From the NCBI GenBank assembly GCA_018657625.1, contig JABHWU010000025.1, positions 38,754 to 102,753 of the forward strand: a stretch of DNA of 64,000 nucleotides, read 5' to 3'. Below the pieces are notes generated by a model. The model was not told where the DNA came from. It saw nothing but the letters and a program-made list of their open reading frames with translations, and did no database searches. Source of the DNA: Deltaproteobacteria bacterium. Its GTDB lineage: Bacteria > SAR324 > XYD2-FULL-50-16. Both the position numbers and the translations under genes were made by a program. This document shows, piece by piece, positions 9,310 through 18,058 of the stretch; positions within the stretch are counted from its first letter, which is position 1, and each line of letters opens with the position of its first letter.

Positions 9310-10224
9310 ATGGCACCAGTAAAAAACTTTTTTTTAGTTTGCATCCTAATTATATTCTTGTCTGATTGTACCACTAAACAACTTGAGCAAAATTTTATTG
9401 ATTCACTTGCCGATAAGTTTTCTGCCAATCAAAGTGATGTGATTCGAGGAGAAGAAGATCCTGAATTACTAGGAGATTCTTTACCCTTTATGCTGAAAAT
9501 GCTGGAAATAATGGCTGAAAACTCACCCAAAAATGTGAGCATTAAAACCAGTTTGGCTCAAGGATTTACTGCTTATGCCAGTTTATGGCTGGAAAATGAT
9601 GCTTTAATGGCTGAAGATGACGATTATGAATATTCCGAACATTTGAAAAATCGGGCTAAACGGCTTTATTCCCGTGCCTGGCAATATGGTTTTCAAGGTT
9701 TGGAACTACGTTATCCAGGGATACATGATCAATTAAATGATAAGTTATTTAGGCGCGAGCACTTAAAAGAGAGTGATGTTCCTTTATTAACATGGACAGG
9801 CTTAGCTTTAGTTTCTTGGATAAAACATTCCAGCGACAACATGGATGCTGTTTCTCAGTTACCTAAAGCCTTATCATTGCTAAACAGAGCTTTTGAACTT
9901 GATCCGAAATACGGTGAGGGGGTTCTTTATGAATTTTTTATTTATTACCATAATGAACAAGTGAATAATGTAGATAAAATGAAACAGTTGATCGATTATC
10001 GAAACGAAATTATTAATGATTCGGATAATAATAAATGCACACCATATCTCACCTGGGCTAGCGCAATATCGATACAAACTCAAAATAAACCAGAGTTTAA
10101 AGAGATGTTGGAAAAAGGATTAAAAATTGATGCGGATCGACGGCCTGAATATCGATTAAGCAATAAAATATGCCAGAAAATGTCAAAATGGTATTTAACT
10201 AAAATTGATGATTTTTTTCTTTAA
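9310..10224 (+). CDS. TRAP transporter TatT component lipoprotein (T component)
   Basis: The 304-residue protein begins with a lipoprotein-like signal ending in LSDC. The helical, TPR-like body contains LAQGFTAYASLW, a RAKRLYSRAWQYGFQGLELRYPG segment, and GLALVSWIKHSSDN, matching the TatT family known from Treponema pallidum TPAT systems. There a periplasmic trimer docks onto the substrate-binding protein. The order TatT, DctP, DctQM at 28-bp and 22-bp spacing supports the call. Asp at the -1 lipobox position is unusual, so lipidation is likely rather than certain. Confidence 0.85.
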   Translation: MAPVKNFFLVCILIIFLSDCTTKQLEQNFIDSLADKFSANQSDVIRGEEDPELLGDSLPFMLKMLEIMAENSPKNVSIKTSLAQGFTAYASLWLENDALMAEDDDYEYSEHLKNRAKRLYSRAWQYGFQGLELRYPGIHDQLNDKLFRREHLKESDVPLLTWTGLALVSWIKHSSDNMDAVSQLPKALSLLNRAFELDPKYGEGVLYEFFIYYHNEQVNNVDKMKQLIDYRNEIINDSDNNKCTPYLTWASAISIQTQNKPEFKEMLEKGLKIDADRRPEYRLSNKICQKMSKWYLTKIDDFFL

Positions 10225-10252
10225 GTAATATTTCATCATTACATGAGGTAGT

Positions 10253-11248
10253 ATGAAAGTATTAAAAATTTCCCTGATGGTCGCCGCACTTCTAATTGTT
10301 TCTCAGACTGGAATTTTTGCCAAATCTGTAAAAATCAAATTAGGAACTTTTGCACCCAAGGAAACGTTTTGGGTCAAAGATCTTAACAAAATGGGCAATG
10401 AGTGGAAAAAACTCACTAATAATAAAGTTCGTCTTAGAATTTATGCTGGAGGAGTAGCCGGTGATGAACCAGCCATGGCGGCAAAACTCAGAGCAGGACA
10501 GCTTTCAGCAGCAACTTTCACCGTGCTAGGTTTACAAGATTTTATGCCTGAGACTCTGGTATTCAGTACCCCTTTTCTATTCAAAAATGATGGCGAAGTG
10601 CGATTTGTAATGAATAAAATTTTACCTGATCTGGAAAAACGATTTGAAGCAAAAGGATACAAAGTATTACACTGGGCTACTCTTGGTTGGATATATTTAT
10701 TTAGTAAGGAAAAAGTAAGCACACCTGATGAATTAAAGACACTGAAACTATTTATTGACTCTCCGGAAGGATCAGAAGTATATGAAAAAGCTGGTTTTCA
10801 GTCTGAACAGTTTTCTAGACAAAATCTTCTAAAGAATTTGTCCATCGATATGGTTTCTGCATATACCGCTGCACCAATTTACTCATTAGCAAACCAATGG
10901 TTTGGTGTCGCAGGTCATATGATGGATTACCCAATATCGCCAGCCCTAGCTGCCACAATTGTCAAAATGGATAAGTGGGAGGCAATTGATCCCAAATATC
11001 ATGCTGCTTTTTTAAAAGCTGCTCAGGATATTTCCGAAAATGCAGAAATTCAGGTTTTAAAATTTGATCAAGAAGCAAAAAAGTTAATGGTAGAGAAAAA
11101 TTTAATAATTAACCCTCTGACCAATGAACAAAAAAAAGTGTGGCAAAATGCATTCATAGAGGCTTATCCTGTGATTCAAAATATGGTTTCAAAGTTGCTG
11201 TTTGAAAAAGTTGTTCAACTTTTAGCAGAATATAGAAAAACAAATTAG
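10253..11248 (+). CDS. TRAP transporter substrate-binding protein (DctP family)
   Basis: The periplasmic solute receptor of the TRAP system delivers its ligand to the QM permease. The 331 residues start with a signal peptide (about 1-23, ending IFA-KSVK). Family pattern follows: KIKLGTFAPKETFW, NKVRLRIYAGGVAGDEPAMAAKLRAGQLSAA, FLFKNDGEVRFV and the linker near GYKVLHWATLGWIYLFS. It looks like the TatT-partner subtype rather than the classic C4-dicarboxylate DctP, because the Arg of the carboxylate signature is not in its usual context; the substrate is therefore unknown. It lies between TatT and the permease in one operon. Confidence 0.9.
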   Translation: MKVLKISLMVAALLIVSQTGIFAKSVKIKLGTFAPKETFWVKDLNKMGNEWKKLTNNKVRLRIYAGGVAGDEPAMAAKLRAGQLSAATFTVLGLQDFMPETLVFSTPFLFKNDGEVRFVMNKILPDLEKRFEAKGYKVLHWATLGWIYLFSKEKVSTPDELKTLKLFIDSPEGSEVYEKAGFQSEQFSRQNLLKNLSIDMVSAYTAAPIYSLANQWFGVAGHMMDYPISPALAATIVKMDKWEAIDPKYHAAFLKAAQDISENAEIQVLKFDQEAKKLMVEKNLIINPLTNEQKKVWQNAFIEAYPVIQNMVSKLLFEKVVQLLAEYRKTN

Positions 11249-11270
11249 TTAATCAATATTACAAATATTT

Positions 11271-13130
11271 ATGAATTCTGTTATTGGCGAAAAATCCAGT
11301 CCCATCACCAAATCGGTTGATTTTTTTACGGTTTTATTAGTCGGGCTATTAGTAGCGATACCTGTCATCAACGTGATTGCTCGAAAATTATTAGGCGTTG
11401 GTTTTTCAAGTACATTATCAATCATACAGCATTTAACTTTATGGGTTTGTTTTCTCGGAGCTGCAATTGCTGCCAGAAAAGGCGAGTTATTATGCATTGG
11501 TGACGCAAGTACATTCTTACCTGATTCATTAAAGAAATTTACTAATCGTAGCGTTAGCACAATCAGTATTTCAGTCGTTGTCATCATGCTAATTGCTTCA
11601 TATTCAATGATTCAAGTCGAGTACGATTTTGGGAAATTAACCGGATTTAATATTCCTATTTGGATTGCCCAATTAGCTTTGCCCATTGGCTATGGGCTAA
11701 TTTTATTCCGACTTATACAGCAAAGTTCTGACAATTGGCAACATTACTTGGTTATTGTAATATTTACTGCTCTAATACTTTATCTTGGTTCATTTGAAGA
11801 TTTACAGGAAAGTGGTATTATCTGGATTGGCATTATAGTCCTACTAGTAGCATCTGTTTTCAAACTTCCAATTTTTATTGTAATAGGTGGGATAGCGCTT
11901 TTATTGTTTTGGAATGATGATACTGTATTAAGTGCCTTCACTATAGAGATATATACCAAAGTCGCAGCCAATGATACACTGGCAGCATTACCACTATTCA
12001 CCTTAGCCGGTTTTGTAATGGCTGAAGGTGGGGCTCCTAAAAGACTGATAAAGTTATTTCAAGATTTATTTGGTTGGATTCCAGGTGGAGTTGCTGTGGC
12101 GACCATCACAGTCTGTACTTTTTTCACTACTTTTACCGGAGCGTCTGGTGTTACAATCTTAGCGATGGGTGGTTTGTTAAAACCAGCTTTGGATAGCCGT
12201 GGGTATAGTGAAAGAACCAGTATTGGACTTATTACCGGATCAAGCTCTCTGGGAATATTGTTTCCTCCTAGCCTTCCTTTAATTCTTTATGGTAGTGTGG
12301 CTTTTCAACCGATTCCGGATATGTTCATCGGAGCTTTTATTCCTGGATTGCTTTTATACATGCTGGTTGTCGCATATGGAATGTTCCGTGGCTTTGTTGA
12401 ATTAAGCCAACCGGAACCTTTTGATTATAAAAAAGCCTTATCTAGTCTTTGGGAAGCTAAGTTGGAAGCTTTTATGCCAGTATTTGTGCTGGTTTTTCTA
12501 TTCAGTGGTTTAGCGACATTAGTCGAAACTGCCGCTTTTACAGTTATTTATTCAATCGTGTCTGAGTTTTTGGTACATAAAGATCTTAAATTCAGAAAAG
12601 ATTTTGTCAGGGTAATCAGTTATTCCAGCGTACTGATTGGTGGTGTATTAATTATTCTAACAAGTGCTTTGGGTTTTACCAACTATATGATTGATGCGGA
12701 AATTCCTACCATAATCATTGATTATGTTCAAAATCATGTCAGTTCACCTTTGGTATTCTTGTTTTATCTGAACATATTTTTATTTGTAGCGGGTTGTGTG
12801 ATGGATGTATTTACTGCCATTGTCATTATATCGCCTTTATTGGTTCCACTGGCACAGGCATTCAGTATTAATCCTGTTCATATTGGCGTTGTCTTTTTAA
12901 TGAATTTGGGTGTTGGTTACTTAACGCCTCCTGTGGGAATGAATTTATTCATTTCTTCCTACCGTTTTAAAAAGTCGATGCCCGAGGTTTACATTTCAAC
13001 TTTGCCAATATTACTGATTTCCATAGCTACCGTATTTATTATCACTTATATCCCCTGGATTAGTACTTTTCTGTTGGATCTCATGGGCGGTTTGACCAAT
13101 GTCAATATTCCGCTGGACAAATTTCAATAA
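11271..13130 (+). CDS. TRAP transporter fused DctQ-DctM permease
   Basis: This 619-residue inner-membrane protein carries both TRAP membrane subunits. A DctQ-like four-helix domain (about 15-165) includes the LTLWVCFLGAAIAARKGELL motif. The DctM domain (about 175-610) has the family signatures LPLFTLAGFVMAEGG, TFFTTFTGASGVTILAMGG and GSSSLGILFPPSLPLILYG, plus VGYLTPPVGMNLF near the C-terminus. Fusion of Q and M is common in TatT-containing systems. It couples ion-gradient energy to uptake of the ligand captured by the upstream receptor. A strong terminator follows. Confidence 0.93.
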   Translation: MNSVIGEKSSPITKSVDFFTVLLVGLLVAIPVINVIARKLLGVGFSSTLSIIQHLTLWVCFLGAAIAARKGELLCIGDASTFLPDSLKKFTNRSVSTISISVVVIMLIASYSMIQVEYDFGKLTGFNIPIWIAQLALPIGYGLILFRLIQQSSDNWQHYLVIVIFTALILYLGSFEDLQESGIIWIGIIVLLVASVFKLPIFIVIGGIALLLFWNDDTVLSAFTIEIYTKVAANDTLAALPLFTLAGFVMAEGGAPKRLIKLFQDLFGWIPGGVAVATITVCTFFTTFTGASGVTILAMGGLLKPALDSRGYSERTSIGLITGSSSLGILFPPSLPLILYGSVAFQPIPDMFIGAFIPGLLLYMLVVAYGMFRGFVELSQPEPFDYKKALSSLWEAKLEAFMPVFVLVFLFSGLATLVETAAFTVIYSIVSEFLVHKDLKFRKDFVRVISYSSVLIGGVLIILTSALGFTNYMIDAEIPTIIIDYVQNHVSSPLVFLFYLNIFLFVAGCVMDVFTAIVIISPLLVPLAQAFSINPVHIGVVFLMNLGVGYLTPPVGMNLFISSYRFKKSMPEVYISTLPILLISIATVFIITYIPWISTFLLDLMGGLTNVNIPLDKFQ

Positions 13131-13144
13131 ACTAAATAGTTCCG

Positions 13145-13200
13145 GTTTCATGTCACCATTCCTCGATGCTGACATGAAACGTTTCCCCTTTTCTTCTATT
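13145..13200 (+). terminator. Rho-independent terminator after the TRAP operon
   Basis: GTTTCATGTCA (13145-13155) pairs perfectly with TGACATGAAAC (13170-13180) around a 14-nt loop. A pyrimidine-rich run containing several T stretches follows. It lies 15 bp after the permease stop codon. Confidence 0.75.
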
Positions 13201-13300
13201 TTAATACCTGACCAACTTCCCTATAATCGGGCGTTTACAACAATAATATTTAAAGAATTAGATGTTATGTAGACATATTTTAATAAATGCTGCTAAGGGT

Positions 13301-13405
13301 ATGAAAAAAGAGATAAATTATGTTGTTAAAGCCGATCCTCGTAAGTACAAAATATTTTATCTAGCCTTCGTTAATTCATTATTTATTCAGCAAGTATTTT
13401 ATTAG
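13301..13405 (+). CDS. Possible short ORF upstream of the EF-G-like gene
   Basis: A 34-codon frame (MKKEINYVVKADPRKYKIFY and onward) begins at an ATG and ends 12 bp before the EF-G-like start. The ribosome site is weak (AAGGGT directly before ATG). It could be a leader ORF coupled to the downstream gene or simply chance in AT-rich DNA. No similarity is recognised. Confidence 0.2.
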   Translation: MKKEINYVVKADPRKYKIFYLAFVNSLFIQQVFY

Positions 13406-13417
13406 TCAGGAGTTTGT

Positions 13418-15481
13418 ATGCATAATAATCATGAAAATAATAAGATCCATAATATTTCCTTTGTTGGAAAGGATGGAACTGGAAAATCGAAACTTGTTAA
13501 TGCGATTTTAAAACTAAAATCGAAAAAAAAGGAAAGCGAAATTGTAGAATACCCGGAAGAAATTGAACGTGGATATACCATTTATAACCGCTTTTATCAT
13601 TTTGACCGGGAAGATTACACCTATAACCTGATTGATACTCCGGGTAATACCAATTTTTTACCAAAAATAAAAACAGCGGCAGCTGTAAGTAATGGTGCTG
13701 TAATTCTTATTAGTCCAACAACACCCAATGAATCAGCCTTTAGAATCTGGCAAAGAGTTGCTGAATCTCATACCCCTCGGGTGATGTTTATCAATGGGCT
13801 TGATGAACCTGAAGCAGATTTTGAAAAAGCTATCGAAGATATTGAGAGTTCATTTTCAGTTAAACCTGCTGTTCTTCAAATGCCATGGTATGAAGATGGA
13901 AAATTGACCGGTGTTATTGATGTGATTCAAAAGAAATTGATCAAAGGTGCACCTGGGAAATTAAAAGAAGAAGAGGCACCTGAATCTGTTAAAGATGAGC
14001 TAGATCTTTTACGAGCCACCACAGTTGAAAGATTGGCTGAAATGGATGATGAATTAATGGAACTCTATATCGAGGAAACAGAGCCCCCAATGGAGCTGTT
14101 GCTTAAGGTATTGGCCAGTGGTGTTGCTGATTGTACTGTAACACCACTTTTAGTGGGATCTGCCAAGGAAAACATTGGTATTGAAACTCTTTGTAACTTT
14201 ATAGAAACCTACTTTAGCTCTTTTGATCACCGACCGGCATTTAGCGGTAAAGCAGCAAAAACACCTGAAGCTGAAGTGGTAGAAAGAAAACCAGATAGCA
14301 GTGAACCTTTTTGCGGTCGCGTGTTTAAAACGCTTTATGATCGTTATGCTGGTAAATTAAGTTTTGTTCAAATCGTTTCAGGTACATTGGCGAAAGGAAC
14401 AAAAGTGGTCAACATTGAAGATAACAATAAACTGACTATTGGTCGAATATCTGTCATTTCAGGAGAAACTACAGAAGAAGTTGATGTTGCTTATCCGGGA
14501 GATATTGTTGTTTTGGAGAAGGAAGACTCTCTGTCTGCTAATCAAACCTTATCTGATCCGGCGAATCCTATTATTCTGGATCCTATTAATTATCTCAAAG
14601 CCCGTTATACCAAAAAACTGATCATGACAAACAGCAGTAAGGACAGCCGAATCATGGATGCCTTACATAAAGTTGTGGCTGAAGATCCAGGATTAAGAAT
14701 TTCCACCAATAAAGATACTAAAGAAATGCTGCTTTCCGGAGCCGGTATCATGCATGTGGATGTGACTAAAGAACATTTAAAAAATGCCTATGACGTTGAA
14801 TTCGACTTAGGGACTCCTGCAATCGGTTTTAATGAAACAATTACCAGAACAACTACCGTACAGGGAAAATACAAGAAACAGAGTGGTGGTTCCGGACAAT
14901 ATGGTGATGTTCACATTACACTCGAACCACTACCTCGTGGTGGTGGCTTTGAGTTTGTAAATAAAATAGTCGGTGGTTCTGTACCTAAAAACTACATTCC
15001 CAGTGTAGAGAAAGGAGCTAAAGAAGCATTGTTAGACGGCGCTCTGGGGAGATTTCCAGTGGTTGATGTAAGAGTCACCCTATTTGATGGATCTTATCAC
15101 GCGGTTGACTCATCTGATTTTGCTTTTCAGGCAGCTGGGAAACTGGCTATTAAGAAAGCGCTACCGGATGCCGGATCAGTAATCCTTGAACCGGTTATGG
15201 TAGTTGATATTGATGTCGCGGAAGAGGATGTCGGAAAAATATCCAAAGACATTGCTTCCAGAAGAGGAAAAATCAATAAATACGACTATGGCGAATTTAC
15301 TTCTATCGTTAACGCCGACATCCCCCTTTCTGAAATGCAGGATTACACCCCTACCTTGAGAGGAATGACTCAGGGTATGGGACTGTTTAAAATGAAGCTG
15401 GCTGGATATGAGATCATGATCCAGGATTCTGCTAAGAAAGTGATAGCTGACAGAAAAGTGCAACTTGAAGAAGAGAGTTAA
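13418..15481 (+). CDS. Divergent elongation factor G paralogue (EF-G2/FusA2-like)
   Basis: The 687-residue protein has full EF-G architecture: G domain, domain II (about 290-375), domain III, IV (QSGGSGQYGDVHI, about 487) and V. GTP-binding motifs are altered. The P-loop is GKDGTGKS (17-24), the switch I ERGYTI keeps Thr, but switch II reads DTPGNTNF (73-80) with Asn77 where translational GTPases have catalytic His, and NKxD is NGLD. EF-G2-type paralogues often replace that His, so this is likely a specialised or slow GTPase rather than the main translocase. A good Shine-Dalgarno (AGGAG) precedes the ATG. It is monocistronic apart from a possible 34-codon upstream ORF. Confidence 0.88.
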   Translation: MHNNHENNKIHNISFVGKDGTGKSKLVNAILKLKSKKKESEIVEYPEEIERGYTIYNRFYHFDREDYTYNLIDTPGNTNFLPKIKTAAAVSNGAVILISPTTPNESAFRIWQRVAESHTPRVMFINGLDEPEADFEKAIEDIESSFSVKPAVLQMPWYEDGKLTGVIDVIQKKLIKGAPGKLKEEEAPESVKDELDLLRATTVERLAEMDDELMELYIEETEPPMELLLKVLASGVADCTVTPLLVGSAKENIGIETLCNFIETYFSSFDHRPAFSGKAAKTPEAEVVERKPDSSEPFCGRVFKTLYDRYAGKLSFVQIVSGTLAKGTKVVNIEDNNKLTIGRISVISGETTEEVDVAYPGDIVVLEKEDSLSANQTLSDPANPIILDPINYLKARYTKKLIMTNSSKDSRIMDALHKVVAEDPGLRISTNKDTKEMLLSGAGIMHVDVTKEHLKNAYDVEFDLGTPAIGFNETITRTTTVQGKYKKQSGGSGQYGDVHITLEPLPRGGGFEFVNKIVGGSVPKNYIPSVEKGAKEALLDGALGRFPVVDVRVTLFDGSYHAVDSSDFAFQAAGKLAIKKALPDAGSVILEPVMVVDIDVAEEDVGKISKDIASRRGKINKYDYGEFTSIVNADIPLSEMQDYTPTLRGMTQGMGLFKMKLAGYEIMIQDSAKKVIADRKVQLEEES

Positions 15482-15505
15482 TATTTAAGTCATAGCAACT
15501 GTCGT

Positions 15506-15538
15506 AAAAAAGCAGAGTCTTAAAGCTCTGCTTTTTTT
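15506..15538. terminator. Bidirectional terminator between EF-G-like gene and DUF1302 gene
   Basis: AAAAAAGCAGAG (15506-15517) and CTCTGCTTTTTTT (15526-15538) form a GC-rich 6-bp core extended by A/T pairs, with an 8-nt loop and T runs on both strands. It serves the convergent genes ending at 15481 (plus) and 15541 (minus). Confidence 0.88.
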
Positions 15539-15540
15539 AT

Positions 15541-17154
15541 TTAAAAACTATATTTAATACTGGCAAAATATTTATCATTTTTCCGGTAGGGGTATAATAA
15601 GGCTTCATTATCATTAGCCTCGTAATAAATGGCTCCCAGGCTTCCACTAAGTGCATCAATTAAATCATAGTCCAGATTTATCCGATAGACATCACCATTA
15701 TTATCAGTAAAATGCATCAGAATAAACTTGGCCTTAAAGGTGTCATTTAAAGCAGAATAGTCGATTGATGTATAAACCAAACCTGATGTTTCTTTAGAAG
15801 CTAAATTATCGTCGTAGTCTTCTATCCGGCTTAAAATCCCTTCAAATGTGATTGTTAAATCACTGATACCGGAATAATCGATTCCCAGCATTCCCTGATT
15901 TTGATTTTTCTCACTCCAGGTTTTAATGATATTTGTGTCTTCATTGTAGGTACCAAGAGGGATTGTTACCAGTTGCTCTCTAATATCACTCCGACTAAAT
16001 GCAACTCCATACTTTCTGGCCAATTCAGTTTTAAAAATCCAGGAGCCAGAAACCATGCTCCCTGTAATTCCCAGCGTTCTAATGCGTTTGAATTTTGGTG
16101 TTACTGCTAGTTGACCGTAATAAATATTTGGTTTAGTTAACTTGTAAAAATCCAAATATGGTGAATCTTCATAGGTGCTGGAATATATCAAAGCCAGATC
16201 ACCACCGTTAAATAGCTTAGATAAACGCAAGGCATATTCTGTATTTTCGATGTTACTGTCTGGAACTTCCTCATTCCTGATTTGAATTCCCATGGCCCTT
16301 AATGATATAAACGGGTCAAACTCAGAACCTTCAGTAGCGATTTTGTTACTACGTATTTCATGCACTGCTACCACATTGAAATCAAAACTATCGAATACCG
16401 CGGTATACTTTGAGGCAACCACGGGCAAGCGGGCATCCTCTAAATCGACTATCCCCAGTTCTCTTTGATATCTGGGATTTAACATGTCGTTAATCTGACT
16501 GGTATTGGATTGTCCCCAGGCGATCACTTGTCTACCAAATTTAAAGTAGGTTTGATTAGAAAAACTACCATCAATAAAAAAATCCCGTACTTCAAATTCA
16601 CTTTCATAAGCTTCCAGAGTTTCATCCGTAAATTCAGCTCGGCCTCTGTACTGATAGGCATAGTCATAAAACCCATTAATATTTAGTTTTGACTTCCAAA
16701 TTTCAGATACTTTATAATCAAAAGTCAGATTCAGTATACTTTTGATTTTAGCCCATTCAGGATCTTCATATGCAAATCCATAGGCAATATCTTCTTTAAT
16801 GAAACCGCCAAATGTTAAAGCGGAACTCTTTTCGGATTCACTTAATATTTTTGAAACATCGATTTCTTCCAGGGTCTCAATAACCGCTGTGTTTTCTTCA
16901 GAGTCATCATCATAACCCTCCAGATCATTGTCCTCGTCATCAAATCCTTCCAGGTCTGAGTCTTCATCGGAATCATCATCCTCGTCTCCGAATCCTTCCA
17001 ATGAATTTTCATCAGTATCTGTCTGGGCAAATTGCACAAATTGAATATCGCTTGACACCATTAAATTTTGATTTGCAAATAACGGATTAATCCCCAAAAC
17101 ACTTAAAACGATTAAGGGTAATAATATAAAGTCTATCAAAAACCGGATTTTCAT
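15541..17154 (-). CDS. DUF1302-like outer-membrane protein with acidic repeat region
   Basis: The 537-residue protein has a signal peptide (about 1-27). A strongly acidic low-complexity stretch (about 50-92) follows with repeated LEG[FY]xD(E/D) units. A predicted beta-barrel runs to the C-terminal aromatic residue (ends YSF). Motifs RDFFIDGSFSNQTYFKFGRQ (within 190-220) and IAWGQSNTSQINDMLNPR are typical of DUF1302 proteins found with MMPL transporters. Its start overlaps the LolA-like gene stop by 4 bp. It is probably the outer-membrane partner of an RND-type lipid export or import system; the cargo is unknown. Confidence 0.85.
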   Translation of the reverse strand: MKIRFLIDFILLPLIVLSVLGINPLFANQNLMVSSDIQFVQFAQTDTDENSLEGFGDEDDDSDEDSDLEGFDDEDNDLEGYDDDSEENTAVIETLEEIDVSKILSESEKSSALTFGGFIKEDIAYGFAYEDPEWAKIKSILNLTFDYKVSEIWKSKLNINGFYDYAYQYRGRAEFTDETLEAYESEFEVRDFFIDGSFSNQTYFKFGRQVIAWGQSNTSQINDMLNPRYQRELGIVDLEDARLPVVASKYTAVFDSFDFNVVAVHEIRSNKIATEGSEFDPFISLRAMGIQIRNEEVPDSNIENTEYALRLSKLFNGGDLALIYSSTYEDSPYLDFYKLTKPNIYYGQLAVTPKFKRIRTLGITGSMVSGSWIFKTELARKYGVAFSRSDIREQLVTIPLGTYNEDTNIIKTWSEKNQNQGMLGIDYSGISDLTITFEGILSRIEDYDDNLASKETSGLVYTSIDYSALNDTFKAKFILMHFTDNNGDVYRINLDYDLIDALSGSLGAIYYEANDNEALLYPYRKNDKYFASIKYSF

Positions 17155-18029
17155 AATCCCCTCATCATTCTTTGTACTGTGAACATGGAATCTTCTAGTG
17201 GTTTATTGTACTTCATATCTTTAAATAGAAGTATGGTACGGTGCTTCAAACTTCGGGCGCGTTTCTTTTTAGTTGCAATACTTCCTTTGTAGGTTCTCAT
17301 CTCCAATTCCTGAGCTGTCCAGATTCCTTGAATTTTTTTTATCTTACGGGCAAAAAACAATTTTGTCTTTTTTCCTTTTTTAACCCAGGTCCGTCCCTGC
17401 ACTACCATGAAGTTGTCTTTTCTGATCCATGAAACACGTTTTAGGTATCCGATTTCATTTAGAATTTTTTTCAATTTTTCTTTTTTGGGTAAAGCCTGAA
17501 TAATCCAACAATCCTGACCATCGATAACCGGATTTAATTTTGATTTATCTTTGGAAGTGTACTTATTTGTAAATGTGTAATTCCAATCCTCAATATCGAT
17601 TGATTCCATATCAGCATAGCTAAAATCACTTCCCATAAAAGGATCCTTCTTTTTACCACCGGATATTCTGGTTTTGATATTTCCAGCTGGTAAAAACAGC
17701 CATTTATCGTCGTCCTCTTCCTCATTATCTTTTTCCCAGGATAAAAAAGTAACATTCCTTTTATCTGCGGGTGCCGTAAAGAATATTATGGATTTACTAT
17801 TTTCCCCATATTCTTTGCGGTATGATTTCAATTCCAGTTTTCGTTGTTGCCCACGTTTATCAATTTTTACCATCATCATGTCACTGATACTGGTTTCTCC
17901 ATCATCACGGTTGTCCACCTTTTTAATGATATCAAAAGGGGATAAGTTTTGAGAGTAGGCAATGTTACTAAAAATTACGATGAGTATCGATACGATCGTT
18001 TGTGTCATTATTTTTTTGGAAACAATCAT
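17151..18029 (-). CDS. Outer membrane lipoprotein-sorting (LolA-like) periplasmic protein
   Basis: The 292-residue product has a signal peptide (about 1-26, cleavage near AYS-QN) and the pattern of the 'outer membrane lipoprotein-sorting protein' family: DNRDDGETSISDMMMVKIDK, KRNVTFLSWEKD, DKWLFLPAGNIKTRISGGKK, DPFMGSDFSYADME and RVSWIRKDNF. This LolA/LppX-fold family carries hydrophobic ligands across the periplasm. It lies between the MMPL permease (29-bp gap) and the DUF1302 barrel (4-bp overlap), so it is probably the shuttle linking inner and outer membrane parts. Confidence 0.88.
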   Translation of the reverse strand: MIVSKKIMTQTIVSILIVIFSNIAYSQNLSPFDIIKKVDNRDDGETSISDMMMVKIDKRGQQRKLELKSYRKEYGENSKSIIFFTAPADKRNVTFLSWEKDNEEEDDDKWLFLPAGNIKTRISGGKKKDPFMGSDFSYADMESIDIEDWNYTFTNKYTSKDKSKLNPVIDGQDCWIIQALPKKEKLKKILNEIGYLKRVSWIRKDNFMVVQGRTWVKKGKKTKLFFARKIKKIQGIWTAQELEMRTYKGSIATKKKRARSLKHRTILLFKDMKYNKPLEDSMFTVQRMMRGL

Positions 18030-18058
18030 TTTTAAACCTCAGGTTGAATTAATTTCTA

